Positions 32,961 through 44,144 are shown, numbered from the stretch's first letter. The stretch is DNA of 64,000 bases from Angiostrongylus vasorum (GCA_018806985.1 JADANN010000305.1:88748-152747), one strand, 5' to 3'. A program made the numbers and translations. The notes: generated by a model not told the origin, from the sequence alone.

Positions 32961-34571
32961 GACGGACCGTCCAAGTATCCAATTAGGTAATCCGGATTGA
33001 ATATGAGATATCGTCGGCCAAAATCTGTTTTTCCACAAAAATTGTATAAATTTACAGGAGCCATTTACAAAACCATTATGATGTTTCTTGATCGAAGATG
33101 TACGTCCTACTTTTTTAATGAACTTATAGCGGAATAATACAGGCCCAAAGATGTAGCTTTCGTAAAGGTTTATGACCCACCACCACAAAAAGAAATTAAA
33201 GCGATTAGTCCTGGACTTGGCGGCCAGTCTACATTGGTGTGTACAATTCTGAAAGTAAGGAGTAGGAGAAAAAAATCTAGCTTGGTTACAGAATTAAAGA
33301 TTTTTCCCCACAAAAATTTTTTTAGCAAAGACAATAAAAATAAGTAGAAAATAGGAAGCGCTGTGACAAAAGGAAATTTAATAAAAGAAAATCAACAGTA
33401 TAAAGAAACCTCGTTGATAACTTTGGTGGCACGAATGTTACAATTTCGCAGAGAAAGGAAAGCAGTGCAACGGGATATGCTTACCTTATTGGCAACGATG
33501 TGCATTAAGCTCAACACATACACAGCTTCAACTCTTGGCATTTAGCGCAGCTGCCGTATGGGATTACGCGCAATTTCATTTCACCCATTGTCGTTTATGT
33601 ATCGTTCACTCGTCGCCATCAGTTGTCCATGCTGGTTTTTAGATAAATAGAAAACAGTTCATCGGTTAACAGTAGACTCGAGGAGTTGAGAATACAGTAG
33701 ACGCACAGACGACTAAACCTTGATTTATCGTCCTTGTGATATATTGGTTACTACTATGTTGTTAGAAAACCAATGAAGGATTTCAATCTATGGTCATAAT
33801 GTGGCACATTTCACTTAACAATAGATTTTATTAGTCAAAATGGAAGCCATGGGAAGCTACACGTCTTTGCCAGCGAAAAACAAGACAGGCTGAGAAATTT
33901 TGTGGTAGATCAGACAGACTTTCCTTGTCCGGCTCGTTTAAGCTCTGCAATGTCGGTACTGCAATTTGCCGCCAATTGCAATGCATGTCGTGCTTTCTCG
34001 GATTTTTAAAAGTACTTGGACACCCCAAAACAGTAGAGTTGCTTATGCTATTTTTTTTATACAACTTGTTGAACAGTTCTGCCCGTGATATTTGCGAAAC
34101 TTTAAACCGCAGGTGTCTGGTTCTATTACTTTAACTAAGGTGAATGCCGATTTTTTGCTCATCGGACCAATCCGTTTGATGGGTGATTTCTCATAGCCCT
34201 ATAGGTTGAAACGCGGCAGCGAAAAAGGCAAAAAGAATGAAACGCGTAGTGGGTTGGTGCACATGTTACCCTCCAATTCAAAAGAAAAAAACAATCAGAA
34301 TTCAAAAAGGAGAGTTCAACGTTGGTAGAACCAATCCAATCGCGCTCAACTCAATCAAGCTCTGATAATTGTAAAAGAGTGATTTCTTTGAGTTGAAAGC
34401 AAGGCTATGAAATAAGTGGTTTTGAGCACTATTTCTAAGATATCCGCGAATAGTATGAAAGAAATAGTTGAAAACTGCTTTTAAACATGACATACAACAA
34501 ACCACATTGCTGCAGGTACACATTGCATATCCCCAGCGCTCCCGAGGAATAGTTAGCTGTTCTAGTGATGC

Positions 34572-34573
<2 letters not shown>
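32961..34573. other. Stretch with no recognised feature
   Basis: Only short open frames (for example 33363-33545 and 33925-34134), none with a recognisable domain or a second copy. Composition is AT-rich. Confidence 0.4.

Positions 34574-34603
<30 letters not shown>
34574..34603. repeat. AT dinucleotide microsatellite
   Basis: About 14 uninterrupted AT units. Confidence 0.95.
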
Positions 34604-34605
<2 letters not shown>

Positions 34606-34704
34606 ACAAAGCAGTGTATAAAAAAGTGTAGCTGATGGTTTGCTTTTCTTGTACACAGGAAATTTTTCTAAGCATCGCACTTCATGGTGCATTGCTGAGA
34701 TATC

Positions 34705-35075
34705 CTCCCAACTGTTTACCGCCTCATCGTGGCTGGGAGGTGTTCCTGGGTGTTGGGCTGCTATGTGCAGTGGAGGTCATCACTCCGATGGAGTTCCCAG
34801 GCTGAGAAGGAGTCCGGCTTTTCAATCAGAAAGCATACCTAGAGTAAACATGTACCAGTATCCACCACCGTCTTGGTATTGAACTAGTCACATGGTGGGA
34901 AATCTCCCTCTGATCTGTAAAGGCTGTGCTGTGACTCCCTGTGGTGGACTTTGGTTAGGCTGAGCTCAAAACTCCGGTGAAACACAATAGTTAAACCAGC
35001 AAAACTCCCAAAAAGGGGAGATTGTGCTGAAGCCTGCACAACTAGTGAGGACGGGCCGTCCGAGCATGCAAGTAA
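34705..35075 (+). repeat. Dispersed repeat family D, central plus-strand copy
   Basis: CCGCCTCATCGTGGCTGGGA, CAGGCTGAGAAGGAGTCCGG, CACCACCGTCTTGGTATTGA, AACCAGCAAAACTCC and CACAACTAGTGAGGACGGGC occur in family order. It spans most of the unit. Confidence 0.8.
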
Positions 35076-35454
35076 GTATTCTGAGATACGAACATCAAGT
35101 GCAAAGTATGCTTTGCCTTCTCTGACCTGGAACCCATTCAACTAAAATTCAACATTGTAGTAGCCATAGTGTCCATCGCTGCCACCATCTATAGATATTA
35201 GACGTCAAAAAAAGTTTTATTTTTTTTAACCTTTATTGGCACAGTTCATACATTCTAGATAGGTTTTCGTTTTTATGCCACGGATAAGTACTATGGTAGT
35301 GGCCTTGTGATTCGAACCAAGGCATTTCATTGTTGTTAGTGTGGGAAAAAATAGCAATAATTTTATGGAAAGACTATCATTTCACGTCAACGGTGAGTGA
35401 GCAATAGTCCCCTATTCATTGGTTTGCGTGAGGTAGATATGAAGTGCTTACTGT

Positions 35455-35491
35455 AGCTAACCTTTCGGTTCGTTCGTCTTCCCCAGAGCCG
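35455..35491 (-). other. Degenerate hammerhead-like sequence
   Basis: The minus strand reads GGCTCTGGGGAAGACG then AACCGAAAGGTTAGCTAC: CTGGGGA core, GAAAG, GTT, with stem I GGCT/AGCT. Stem II no longer pairs well. No PLE coding remnant is seen beside it. Confidence 0.35.
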
Positions 35492-35499
35492 CAATAATT

Positions 35500-36290
35500 C
35501 GAGTCCAGCATCCACAGTGATTTTACCAACCCTGTGCTAATTCACTGATAAAACAAAATAAATAGTAGTAGTGATCTCTGTATCTCCTCTACATAATCTT
35601 TATCCACTCTGTGGAAATAGTACCGTCTCTTTGTCGCCAATGAGCGCTGTGCAATGAGACGTGTTCCTAAGACACTGATGTCTTCGTTTGTCATCACGAG
35701 TTGGTTAATCGTTTAATTCGATAGACTCCAGGTATGGCTGGAATTGAAGGATTTCACTGAGCCTTCGATGAACTCTGACTGATTAGTGATATGTTGACTC
35801 TTTTGAACACTTCACGGAGAGGAATGATGCCCGCAATTGAGCAAAGAATGAGGCCAGTTTTCGTTTCCGACTTCTTTCTTATTTTTTTGTCACCGTTTTT
35901 TTCGTTTTTCATGGTACTCTTGCAAATCGTCGATTGAAGTTTCTAAGGTTGACAGTTGTCTTCGATCAAGTAGTGCTCCGAAATGACTATGAAGAAAGTG
36001 GAGTGCGGAGAAAGATGTGCCAGGTTACCGTCAACGGAACTAGCAAGCATGTTAATCTTTCCTTCCAAGAGTTTCTATGAATGTTCCTTTCCCTTAGATT
36101 ATGTACACGACCCCTATAATATTCACCTAATGTTTTCCAGGTGGATCGGGTATGTTTTACCACCATCTCCACCTATCTCATTCGGGTTGATGACACCACA
36201 CATCTTTCTCTAGATTAATACAACCGCGACTTTTTTCCACTTCTACTGCTTTTCTGTTGCGCTACAGTAATACCATGTTGTGTCATTATA
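35500..36290. other. No recognised feature
   Basis: A 76-residue frame at 35983-36213 (+) includes a TTTTCCAG acceptor-like site near 36132-36139, so an exon is possible. Nothing else supports a gene. Confidence 0.3.
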
Positions 36291-36294
36291 TCCC

Positions 36295-37300
36295 ACATGT
36301 TATTTCGTAATGGCTGAGATAACAAAGTTTCTAATCCCCCTTCCGGGGGCTAACACCACTACACCAAGCGAATCCTTCGTTTCTCTTCTCTCCCAGCCGT
36401 GTTATTGAGCTATAGGCACTATCAGCAATCATCAGTCATATGGTGTAGTGGTGGAAACAGTAGTTCCCGGAAAGGGTAATAGGGTGTTCGGTCTATATTT
36501 CAGACACCTGCGGTCCGGAATTTTGCAAATATCTTAGCAATATTGTGGTTCTTCTCCTAACATCGTCCTTTCGACTTCGCGTTCAATAATGCTAACTCAT
36601 CTCGAATAAGCGAACACATCCGGCGACGCTCTTTAATACAGGGCGGTTGTTTTTGTTCTTCAACTGATAATCCACAATGCAATCGGTATTTTGTCAGGGA
36701 GCATATAGCGAGTAGCAAAACGAAACAAACCAAAACAAAACAGAACAAAATAATAATCATCACTAATGATTATTAATGATACTAATGATAATCACAAGAT
36801 TGCTGAGATGTTTGAAAAACTCCGGACCGCAGGTGTTTGCGGTGGGAAACGAACGCGCTATTGTCCTTTCCGGGGAGTGACCCGTTCACCACCACACCAT
36901 GCGGGTCTTTCGTTTCGCCTGTCTCTCAGCTAATTCTTATCGATCTGTGCCATCAGCAATCACCCGTCACCGAGACTGATCTGGGGAGCCCACATCGGCA
37001 TTAAACCCAGTTAAGCTGAGGCTATATTTGAATTCGCAATATTTAGCTTTTTTATTTTCTGCCTTTTATACTTTTTATGGCAGGTTATTGCTCTGCGAAA
37101 TACAACCACAAGATTGCTGAGATATTTGCAAAACTCCGGACCGCAGGTGTTTGCGGTGGGAAACGAACGCGCTATTGTCCTTCCCGGGGGAGCAGCGCGT
37201 TCACTACCACACCATGCGGGTCCTTCGTTTCGCCTGTCTCTCAGCTAGTTCTTATCGATCTCTGCCGTCAGCAATCACCCGTCACCGGAATTATGTGCAA
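36295..37300. repeat. Cluster of tRNA-like modules in both orientations
   Basis: A decayed copy lies at about 36295-36405. A sense copy at 36430-36545 has TGGTGTAGTGGTGGAAAC, TTCCCGGAAAGGGTAATAG and CACCTGCGGTCCGG. Antisense copies are at 36795-36985 and 37095-37290, each with CCGCAGGTGTTTGCGGTGGG, GAACGCGCTATTGTCCTT, CATGCGGGTC and GCCTGTCTCTCAGCTA. The segment between the last two repeats the TTTAGC, TTTTCTGCC, GAAATACAACC block. The part at 36557-36763 also carries the 5' part of the frame found at 40000-40190. In sense orientation the modules have A- and B-box-like sequences but no cloverleaf that I can complete. Confidence 0.65.
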
Positions 37301-37384
37301 AAACGGGGAATTAGGGGCGAACGTAACATGCTATTCTAAAGAAGGGGTGGAGATAAAATCGGCATTGCTAGAACGGGGAAAAGG

Positions 37385-37685
37385 GAGATGACACCTAGGC
37401 TGTACTGGTTATACCATTGTAGGTTGCCGTAGAAGGAGGCAAGATGGCCTAGCCAATTCTGGTTATACCATTGGGCAAATAGGGAATATAGTTATGGTGC
37501 CGTCCGGTCCTGTCCTCTCTGTCGCGTGGCCAAAAAGAATACCTCTACTACATACGCAGAAGCTCTATATGGTAGAGAAATTCTCTATAACATAAGCCAA
37601 ACATACTTTCAGTCGTCAGCTTTACTGCGCTTCATGGAATACCAAATGCGTTTATAAAGGATTTGTTGAGGTCGGACTTTTTCGG
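37385..37685 (-). mobile_element. Short inverted-repeat (MITE-like) element, copy 2
   Basis: Inverted match to 27835-28150: GGTTATACCATTG (twice), GATGGCCTAGCCA, GTTATGGTGCCGTCC, GGTAGAGAAATTCTCTATA, AGCCAAACATACTTTCAGTC, AAATGCGTTTATAAAGG. Confidence 0.55.
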
Positions 37686-37800
37686 TGCATTTCATCGATT
37701 TGTTATCCATACGTCTCCGCCGTAATCGTTTCGCCCGATTCAAAAAGCTGTAATTAATCAACCCGGATGCAGATCACCAAAAATCACCATAACTTTAACT
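37680..37800 (-). pseudogene. Mariner transposase fragment
   Basis: Matches 43485-43600 of the larger mariner relic: GGTGCATTT, ATCGATTTGTTATCCATACG, TCTCCGCCGTAATCGTTTCG, CAACCCGGATGCAGATCACC. It corresponds to the region reading NPGETITAETYGQQIDKMH in the other copy. Confidence 0.75.
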
Positions 37801-37854
37801 TATTATTTACTGCCTACTCTTTTTAACACCATGGTATATATTGCGAATTATAAC

Positions 37855-38005
37855 TTTTAATGATGTTAAGATATTTGCAAAAATCCGGACCGCAGATGTC
37901 TACGGTGGGGGAACGAACGCGCTATTGTCCTTTCCGGGGAGTAGCGCGCTCACTACCACACCCTGCGGGTCCTTCGTTTCGCCTGTCTCTCAGCTAGTTC
38001 TATAC
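37855..38005 (-). repeat. tRNA-like module fused to a PLE tail
   Basis: CGGACCGCAGATGTCTACGG, GAACGCGCTATTGTCCTTTC, CCCTGCGGGTCC and GCCTGTCTCTCAGCTAGTTC, running directly into the PLE FWINAKNP codons at 38010. The same module tail precedes the PLE tail at 24592-24624. Confidence 0.65.
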
Positions 38006-38009
38006 GGAA

Positions 38010-38627
38010 TTTTGGATAAATGCCAAAAACCCCACAATGAGTAGCAGAGAGGAATGGCTAGAGGTCACATGCGACCAGGCCCCCGTATCTTCGCATCAAT
38101 TTCTGATGTGGTGGGGTGGTGCAGTCCTCAACCATGTGCGATAAACAGCTGTTCTAACCTTTATCTGGATAAACAGCTCTAGGATCCATTAAGGTATAAT
38201 TTCTTCAGAAAAACAATACTTCTAATCTCCACCTATCAGAATCCGTTGCGATTAGGTCTTAATGGATCGAAACTCGCTAGCTCTACGTTAAAATATAGAG
38301 AATATCGCTCTTCCTCATTGGAATTCACGAAAAAAGTGGTGAGTGTTTCGAGAAGCTGTTGATCATGTAATTGCAAAAGAGTTTTTTGTCTTTTTGTAAG
38401 TGTTATTAAATGGTTTGGCCTAATAAATTGTATATCAGTATACCCTTCCAGGCTCTGAAGGAGGCGATGCTGTCGAAACTTCAGCTACTGTTGCATCATA
38501 TTGTGTGCTTTTTTATGGAAGTAAATGTATGTTGTTTAACAACCTCGCAAATGCTAAGAAAACGACGCATTCACATTCCTACGCCGAGGTTAATAGAAAT
38601 GCGATCCTGGGAGCTATTATGAGGCCC
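38010..38627 (+). pseudogene. PLE C-terminal tail with terminal repeat
   Basis: The last codons FWINAKNPTMSSREEWLEV begin at 38010. The terminal repeat follows: GGCCTAATAAATTGTATATC, then the hammerhead-like motif at 38451-38486, the coding-like continuation MEVNVCCLTTSQMLRK and the junction GCCGAGGTTAATAGAAATGC near 38583-38602. About 150 bp of unrelated sequence (38160-38310) interrupts it. It is cut at 38628 by a fragment of repeat family D. Confidence 0.7.
38451..38486 (+). other. Hammerhead-like motif with two core changes
   Basis: GGCT, CTGAAGG (A9 to G), stem II GGCG/TGTC, GAAAC, TTC (for GTC), AGCT. Probably inactive. Confidence 0.4.
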
Positions 38628-38659
38628 ACACAACCAGTGAGGGTAGGCCATCCAATTAC

Positions 38660-39655
38660 CCAAATAAGTAAGTAATACCTCTAAGGTCCTCATGAAGAAA
38701 TCTGACAGGAGACAACTTTGAGTTTGTTTAAAACCAGAAGAAATTCAGCACGTTAATAATAATTTAATCGATTGTCACGCACGAAGTTGTTATTGTAATA
38801 AATATTGTTTATTTGAAACAACAAGCGTTTCGGCGGGTTTCGTTTCATCCAGTGCCTGGAGAACTAAAGTTGACTGCAATCTACCTGCCAATCACCTCCA
38901 TAACTAAACAGAAAGGGTAATAAGCGAAGAATTTAATCAAATTAAGAATAAAATTGCTTCGTCGACAATCACCGAATAACGTTTTCGATTCCTGTGCAAA
39001 GATAGGAATTCTACTTTAAAAATCCTTGCTGTTAAATTTCTATGTCCGAGCCCACTGGACTGTTCGGTTTCAATTTCAATTAACCGATTAGATGTTATTT
39101 TATACGAACACAAATTGGGCTTTTCGCTTCGCTAACGTATTCGACTCCTTACGTGCGCATAATGCGCAGTTCTGCGTTGTACCTACGTGGTCACAGAGGC
39201 TGTTGCGAACTGGCTGGAGTCTTGGAGTGTTCGGTGATATTCTAATCACAGTTGCCGAATTCTTTAAGCTAGCCCTTCTTAAAAAAAGGGCAAGATATAC
39301 GGAATCTCATCTTAGTTGGAATTATGTTTTGTGGGGGGTCGTTTTCCCCATATACCTGTCCTGAAAGGTTGCGCTTTCGTGGGTACTGGAAATGGCTGCT
39401 TAGCGCCTGAATCTCATGGATTCTTCCTCTTGGTCCCTTCCTCTGCACACATTGGTGGTTGCTCTAAATCTGTTTCTTAGATGTACCCTTACTGCGTTTA
39501 AGCGATAACAGCTCCTTGATCTCGTTTAGCTCCACAGCTTGTAGCGCTAACATGATGTAACCTTCGAAAAAAAACGACAACCGAATGTCAAAAAAGAAGG
39601 TGAAGGAGAAAGGAATAAATTGGTGCTAACAATAGTGATAACATTGTTGTTAATG
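38660..39655 (-). pseudogene. PLE C-terminal fragment, central copy 3 (inverted counterpart of 20400-21283)
   Basis: Reading leftward: the shared AACAATGTTATCACTATTG block (about 39625-39650), AGCTGTGGAGCTAAACGAGATC, CACCAATGTGTGCAGAGGAAG, the linker, and the 3' end with CCGCCGAAACGCTTGTTG (about 38815-38835). The 3' flank ends TCTTCATGAGGACCTTAGAGG. It is decayed, and the hammerhead core is lost. Confidence 0.65.
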
Positions 39656-39660
39656 GTAAA

Positions 39661-39662
39661 CA

Positions 39663-39734
<72 letters not shown>

Positions 39735-39852
39735 GTGATAATAATAATAATAGTAATAATAATAACAGTAATAATAATAATAAAATTAATAATAACAATA
39801 TCAATAATAATAGCTAATAATAACAATAATAATAATAATAATAATAATCAGT
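39661..39852. repeat. AAT microsatellite
   Basis: Long (AAT)n with GTG and CAG interruptions, longer than its counterpart at 20266-20392. The poly-Asn and poly-Leu frames over it are spurious. Confidence 0.95.
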
Positions 39853-39900
39853 ATGTGTTTACATTGTTGAGCTCACACGAGGTTGACACGAGATATTTAT

Positions 39901-39940
39901 TCGGCTAACACTTCGACGTCTTCGTCTTCATCAGAGCCGA
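39901..39940 (-). ncRNA. Hammerhead ribozyme motif with full stem I
   Basis: Minus strand: stem I TCGGCT/AGCCGA (six Watson-Crick pairs), CTGATGA at 39934-39928, perfect stem II GACG/CGTC with loop AAGA, GAA, and triplet GTT before stem I. The one departure from consensus is G in place of A after GAA (G-U pair in stem III). It has the best stems of any candidate in the window. Confidence 0.6.
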
Positions 39941-40214
39941 CGATCCTTGTCGATGGTCCACAGTTCTTCTACTTTTCGATGTGGCGTCTTCGTCTCACGT
40001 CGAACCGGATCTTCCCCACTTGAGCATCTCGAATAAGCGAACACATCCGGCGACGCTCTTTAATACAGGGCGGTTGTTTTTGTTCTTCAACTGATAATCC
40101 ACAATGCAATCGGTATTTTGTCAGGGAGCATATAGCGAATAGCAAAACGAAACAAACCAAAACAAAACAGAACAAAATAATAATCATCACTAATGATTAT
40201 TAATGATACTAATG

Positions 40215-40779
40215 ATAATCACAAGATTGTTGAGATGTTTGAAAAACTCCGGACCGCAGGTGTTTGCGGTGGGAAACGAACGCGCTATTGTTCTTTCCGG
40301 GGAGTGACGCGTTCACCACCACACCATGCGGGTCTTTCGTTTCGCCTGTCTCTCAGCTAATTCTTATAGATCTGTGCCATCAGCAATCACCCGTCACCGG
40401 GACTGATCTGGGAGCCCATACCGGCATTAAATCCAGTTAAGCTGAAGCTGTATTTGAATTCACAATATTTAGCTTTTTATTTTCTGCCTTCTATACTTTT
40501 TTATGGCAGGTTATTATTATGCGAAATACAACCACAAGATTGCTGATGGCACAAATCGATAAGAACTAGCTGAGAGACAGGCAAAACGAAGGACCCGCAT
40601 GGTGTGGTGGTGAACGCGTCACTCCCCGGAAAGGACAATAGCGCGTTCGTTTCCCACCGCAAACACCTGCGGTCCGGAGTTTTTCAAACATCTCAGCAAT
40701 CTTGTGGTTGTATTTCGCATAATAATAACCTGAAATAAAAAAGTATAAAAGGCAGAAAATAAAAAGCTAAATATTGTGA
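40215..40779. repeat. tRNA-like modules as a fold-back pair
   Basis: An antisense copy at 40225-40410 and a sense copy at 40550-40720 (TGGTGTGGTGGTGAACGCGT, CGGAAAGGACAATAGCGCGT, TCGTTTCCCACCGC, CACCTGCGGTCCGG), each with the TTTTCTGCC/AAAGCTAAATATTG block. The last 230 bp are the inverted counterpart of 19571-19800. Confidence 0.7.
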
Positions 40780-41852
40780 ATTCAACTAATGATAGTCATT
40801 AATAATAATCATATTTAATATTCAATAACAATAATAGTAATAATAATAATTTGTAGTGATGACAATAATAATAAAAATAATAATAATAATGCCACCATTC
40901 TGAAGCATCAGAAACCATGGGAGCAGCTTAACTTGCTTTTCTGTGGGATTTTGTTGCGATTATTGCTGCTTAAGAACCACATTACCTCTACCCTTTGCCC
41001 AAAGAAGCCAGTTTGTCACACGACAAATCCTCCGGACAGCGGATAATCCTCTGATTACTCGTTCAGATCGTCATCTGGAATCATATATACTATTAATACA
41101 TATTCTGATCCATACGAACAGCTGAAGTGTTGCCAAAATCCTCTTTCTATGTTTGATACAGTGGATTTCGCAGAAATACATTCAGGTTTTGCACAGTTCC
41201 CGCATGACTCTACTAGATTTTTGGTCACGTTTTGCATATTATAATATCTGTAAGATTCGTGTACCATATCCCTCATAGTAATTGGGTTTCATAAGTCCTC
41301 TGACCTTCTAGGATAAGTATTTTAGCAAGAACTGCCGTTATTCGCGCACCAACGTTATTTGTTCTACGAACAAATGCTAGTAACGGCTGTGAATACTCTG
41401 CAAGTAAAACTTGTCTGAGGAAAACCTTATCATACTGAGTAGACCCGTAAGTGTTACTTAACCAATACAGGCTTCCGTTTGCATCTACTGTTAACCTCGT
41501 TTAGTTCATATCCGTGTAGTCATACATAATTCCTTACTATCCAGTTGTTTTTTTCACGGTTTCTTAGGGTTTTCTAGGTCTATAAGTAAGGCAAAAAGAA
41601 GAATTCCTCGTTTATTTTATAGCATCTTCAGAAGTTATTTCATAGCAAATTCTTTTCAGTGGTGCTTTTATTGAGATTTCTTTAATCCTTTTTTCTTCAC
41701 ATGGCGCTTTTCTTTAGCAGTGTCGTTTCAGAATTTACCGAATTAAAGCCGACTTGCCTATTTACTGATAGGCTGGATGACGCACATGCTGACGATGCCA
41801 CTCATCGAACCTTCTGGAAATTTTGCTTATTGCTCGTTCTGTATTCTGTGAT

Positions 41853-42160
41853 TTCAGATCCACCCGGCAGGGTCTCCCAAACTGAGAAGGACTCCGGCGT
41901 TTCCACCAAGAAGCTCGGCTAAGACTAAACCAATACCAGGATCCATCAAAGTTCTTGTATCAAACTCGTCGCATGGTGGTAAGTCCCCATCTGATCCACA
42001 TGGGCTACGACAACCTGTGGTGGTGAGGGCCTGGGGCAGACTTTGGCCAGGATGACCTCAGGACTCCAGAGAAATCCAACGGCTAAGCCAGCAAAACTCC
42101 GACAGCGGAGATTGTGCAGGAGCCCGCACAACGAGTGAGGATGGGCGGTCCGTGTATCCA
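41853..42160 (+). repeat. Dispersed repeat family D, copy in right-side-only segment
   Basis: GGGTCTCCCAAACTGAGAAG, AACCAATACCAGGATCCATC, CGTCGCATGGTGGTAAGTCC, TGGCCAGGATGACCTCAGG, AGCCAGCAAAACTCC and CACAACGAGTGAGGATGGGC in family order. It is 5'-truncated. Confidence 0.8.
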
Positions 42161-42449
42161 AGTAATCGAGTAACTAACCAGTATAAAAGGTACTCATTCG
42201 TGTTCCACTTACCTATTTATTTTTCCACCTTCGTTACAGGTGATCCGTCAAACACTTCTGTCCTAAGTGAGTGTTTTGTGAGTCAAGGATTTTTTTCTGG
42301 GATTCGACTAGTACAATCACATTAAAATCTAATTTGAAGGCTGGTTACATGTTTTCAGCATCACTGTTTCTTGATTGCATACTAGGTATATAAAACTTTT
42401 CAAAGTTCGTGTCTTTACAAGAACAACAAAGGTTAAGTTATTTCTTTAT

Positions 42450-42830
42450 TGGGCATTGGTGCTGGACGCCGCAGATTCCGCACCAAACCTGCGTTTCTCA
42501 CTCCCAGTGTAGTGAGATGGTTCTGCTTGCTGCTGGTGCCACACCAAGTGATAGACAACCATTATAATACTACTGCGTTTCCGGCTCGCTGTATTGCGAA
42601 ATGGTTCTGGATGCGGCTGATCCCTCCACAAATGAGTGGTAACAATGGCATGTGACGCTTCTCTTGCTCACCGTGTTAGGCAGTGGTGCCGAGTTGGCTA
42701 CATAGAATGCATGTAATGCTGGATGCCGCGGATCTCGCAACTAATTAGTGGCAACAGTAGGACTGTGTGCTCCGTTTCTCGCTTTCACTATAGGGTACTG
42801 GTGCGGCACGCCGCAGCGATAATTATATTA
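42450..42830. repeat. Degenerate internal repeats (GGTGCTGGACGCCGCAGAT-like)
   Basis: Related blocks recur at roughly 42455, 42605, 42715 and 42795 (GGACGCCGCAGATTCC, GGATGCGGCTGATCCC, GGATGCCGCGGATCTC, GGCACGCCGCAGCG), each near GTGAGATGGTT- or AGTGGTAACA-like sequence. It may be an old tandem array. Confidence 0.4.
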
Positions 42831-43067
42831 GTACAGTAACAATTATACTACGATACCTAAACAACACAAACTGCTACGGTAACGGGGTCAACAAATGTGG
42901 CAGAGAATACATCAGTAGGGGTGCAGTAGTACAGATGCAGGCGGTCACCACACCAAAAGGCATGTGCCAGCTTATGAGAGCTCAAGTTGTGATAACAATG
43001 CAATGAGGAAGAAAGCTATGCGGAGGATCAAAGTATTGGGCAGGACAAATAACGTATCACACAAATA

Positions 43068-44144
43068 TTAGTTGGTTCAGAAATGAGTGAGCATTCTAAC
43101 TATATTATTTCAAGTGTTATAACTTGCTATGAACAAAACATTATTAATCAAAACAAAAACCATTTGAACCTACATATTTTTTGCCATCACGTAACAAGTT
43201 GCACAAAATTCTGCAATTCTGGAAGTGATGGATTCCTTGAAGACATTTTTTTGCATCATTGTGGTTGGTGAAGCATTTTTTCGCCCAGGAACTTGTCAAG
43301 GTACTTGAAGAAGTGAAAATCGGTGGGCGAAAGTCTGAAGAATATGGTGGATGAGGCAAATGTTCGTAACCCAATTCGTTCAAGTTCTGCGGCGCTTGTT
43401 CAGCAACGTGAGTCAAGGCGTTGTCGTGGACAAGGATTGGTTCCCTTTTGTTGACTAATGCCGGCCGTTGTTGTTGCAGCCTACGGTGCATTTTGTCGAT
43501 TTGTTGGCCATACGTCTCTGCCGTAATCGTTTCGCCTGGATTCAAAGGGCTGTAATGAATCAACCCAGATGCAAACCACCACACGCTCACCATAACGACC
43601 TTTTTGGTGCAATTTCGGTTCTGGGAAGTGCTGTGGAGCCTGATCGAATCCAACCACTGAGCTTATCGTCGCTGGTTGTCGTACATAAATCACTTCTCGT
43701 CGTAGGTCACAGTTCGATCAAGAAAAGCTTAGTTTTTGCTGTGCAGAATGAAAGCAGACAACGCTTCAAAAGGGCGATTTTTTTTGTTTGTGGTTTAATT
43801 AGTTGCGGCACCCACTTCTCAAGCTTTTTTTCGTCTTTCCTATGCAATTGAATTGGCTGCAAACTGCTCCTGACCTGACGCGAAGCTGTTCTCCAAGCTC
43901 CCGAAGAGTCGTCTGCATGTTTGCTTCCACGATTGCCTTCTATTCCTCTTCGCTATGTTCACTGGGGCCTCCGCGGGCTTCGAGCTCGAAATCACCGGAT
44001 CGGAATTTCCGGGGCTATGTTCGCACTGTTAAATCACCAACACTACATTCACCCCAAACTTCTGTAGTGTTTCGAGCCGTCTCTACTACGACGCGTTTGA
44101 AGTCATAAAAGAAAATTCAACGAAGATCCGTTTTTGAAACCTAA
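43068..44144 (-). pseudogene. Mariner-family DNA transposon relic
   Basis: About 1.08 kb, the usual mariner length. Minus-strand blocks in order: FRSGDFELEARGGPSEHSEE, VTYDEK (first catalytic Asp at 43699-43701), VWWFASGLIHYSPLNPGETI, HDNALTH (second Asp at 43423-43425), LPHPPYSSDFRP, and, after a one-base shift, DFHFFKYLDKFLGEKMLH (third Asp at 43319-43321). All three catalytic Asp codons survive, but a Trp-to-stop change after DEK and several frameshifts inactivate it. Candidate ends are TTAGTTGGTTCAGAAATGAG at 43068, next to a TA, and the diverged TTAGGTTTCAAAAACG ending at 44144. Confidence 0.9.

Larger units (their letters stand above)
40780..43067. other. Right-side-only segment, mostly unrecognised
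   Basis: Part of the 3.4 kb without a counterpart at the left junction. It holds short AAT runs at 40830-40895, a 73-residue minus-strand frame at 41055-41276 (Cys-containing CGNCAKPECISAK, unrecognised), a family D copy at 41853-42160 and diverged repeats at 42450-42830. I see no convincing gene. Confidence 0.4.

Noticed and set aside
35983..36213. Possible exon with TTTTCCAG acceptor
   Set aside because: A single acceptor-like site and a short frame without homology are not enough to call a gene.
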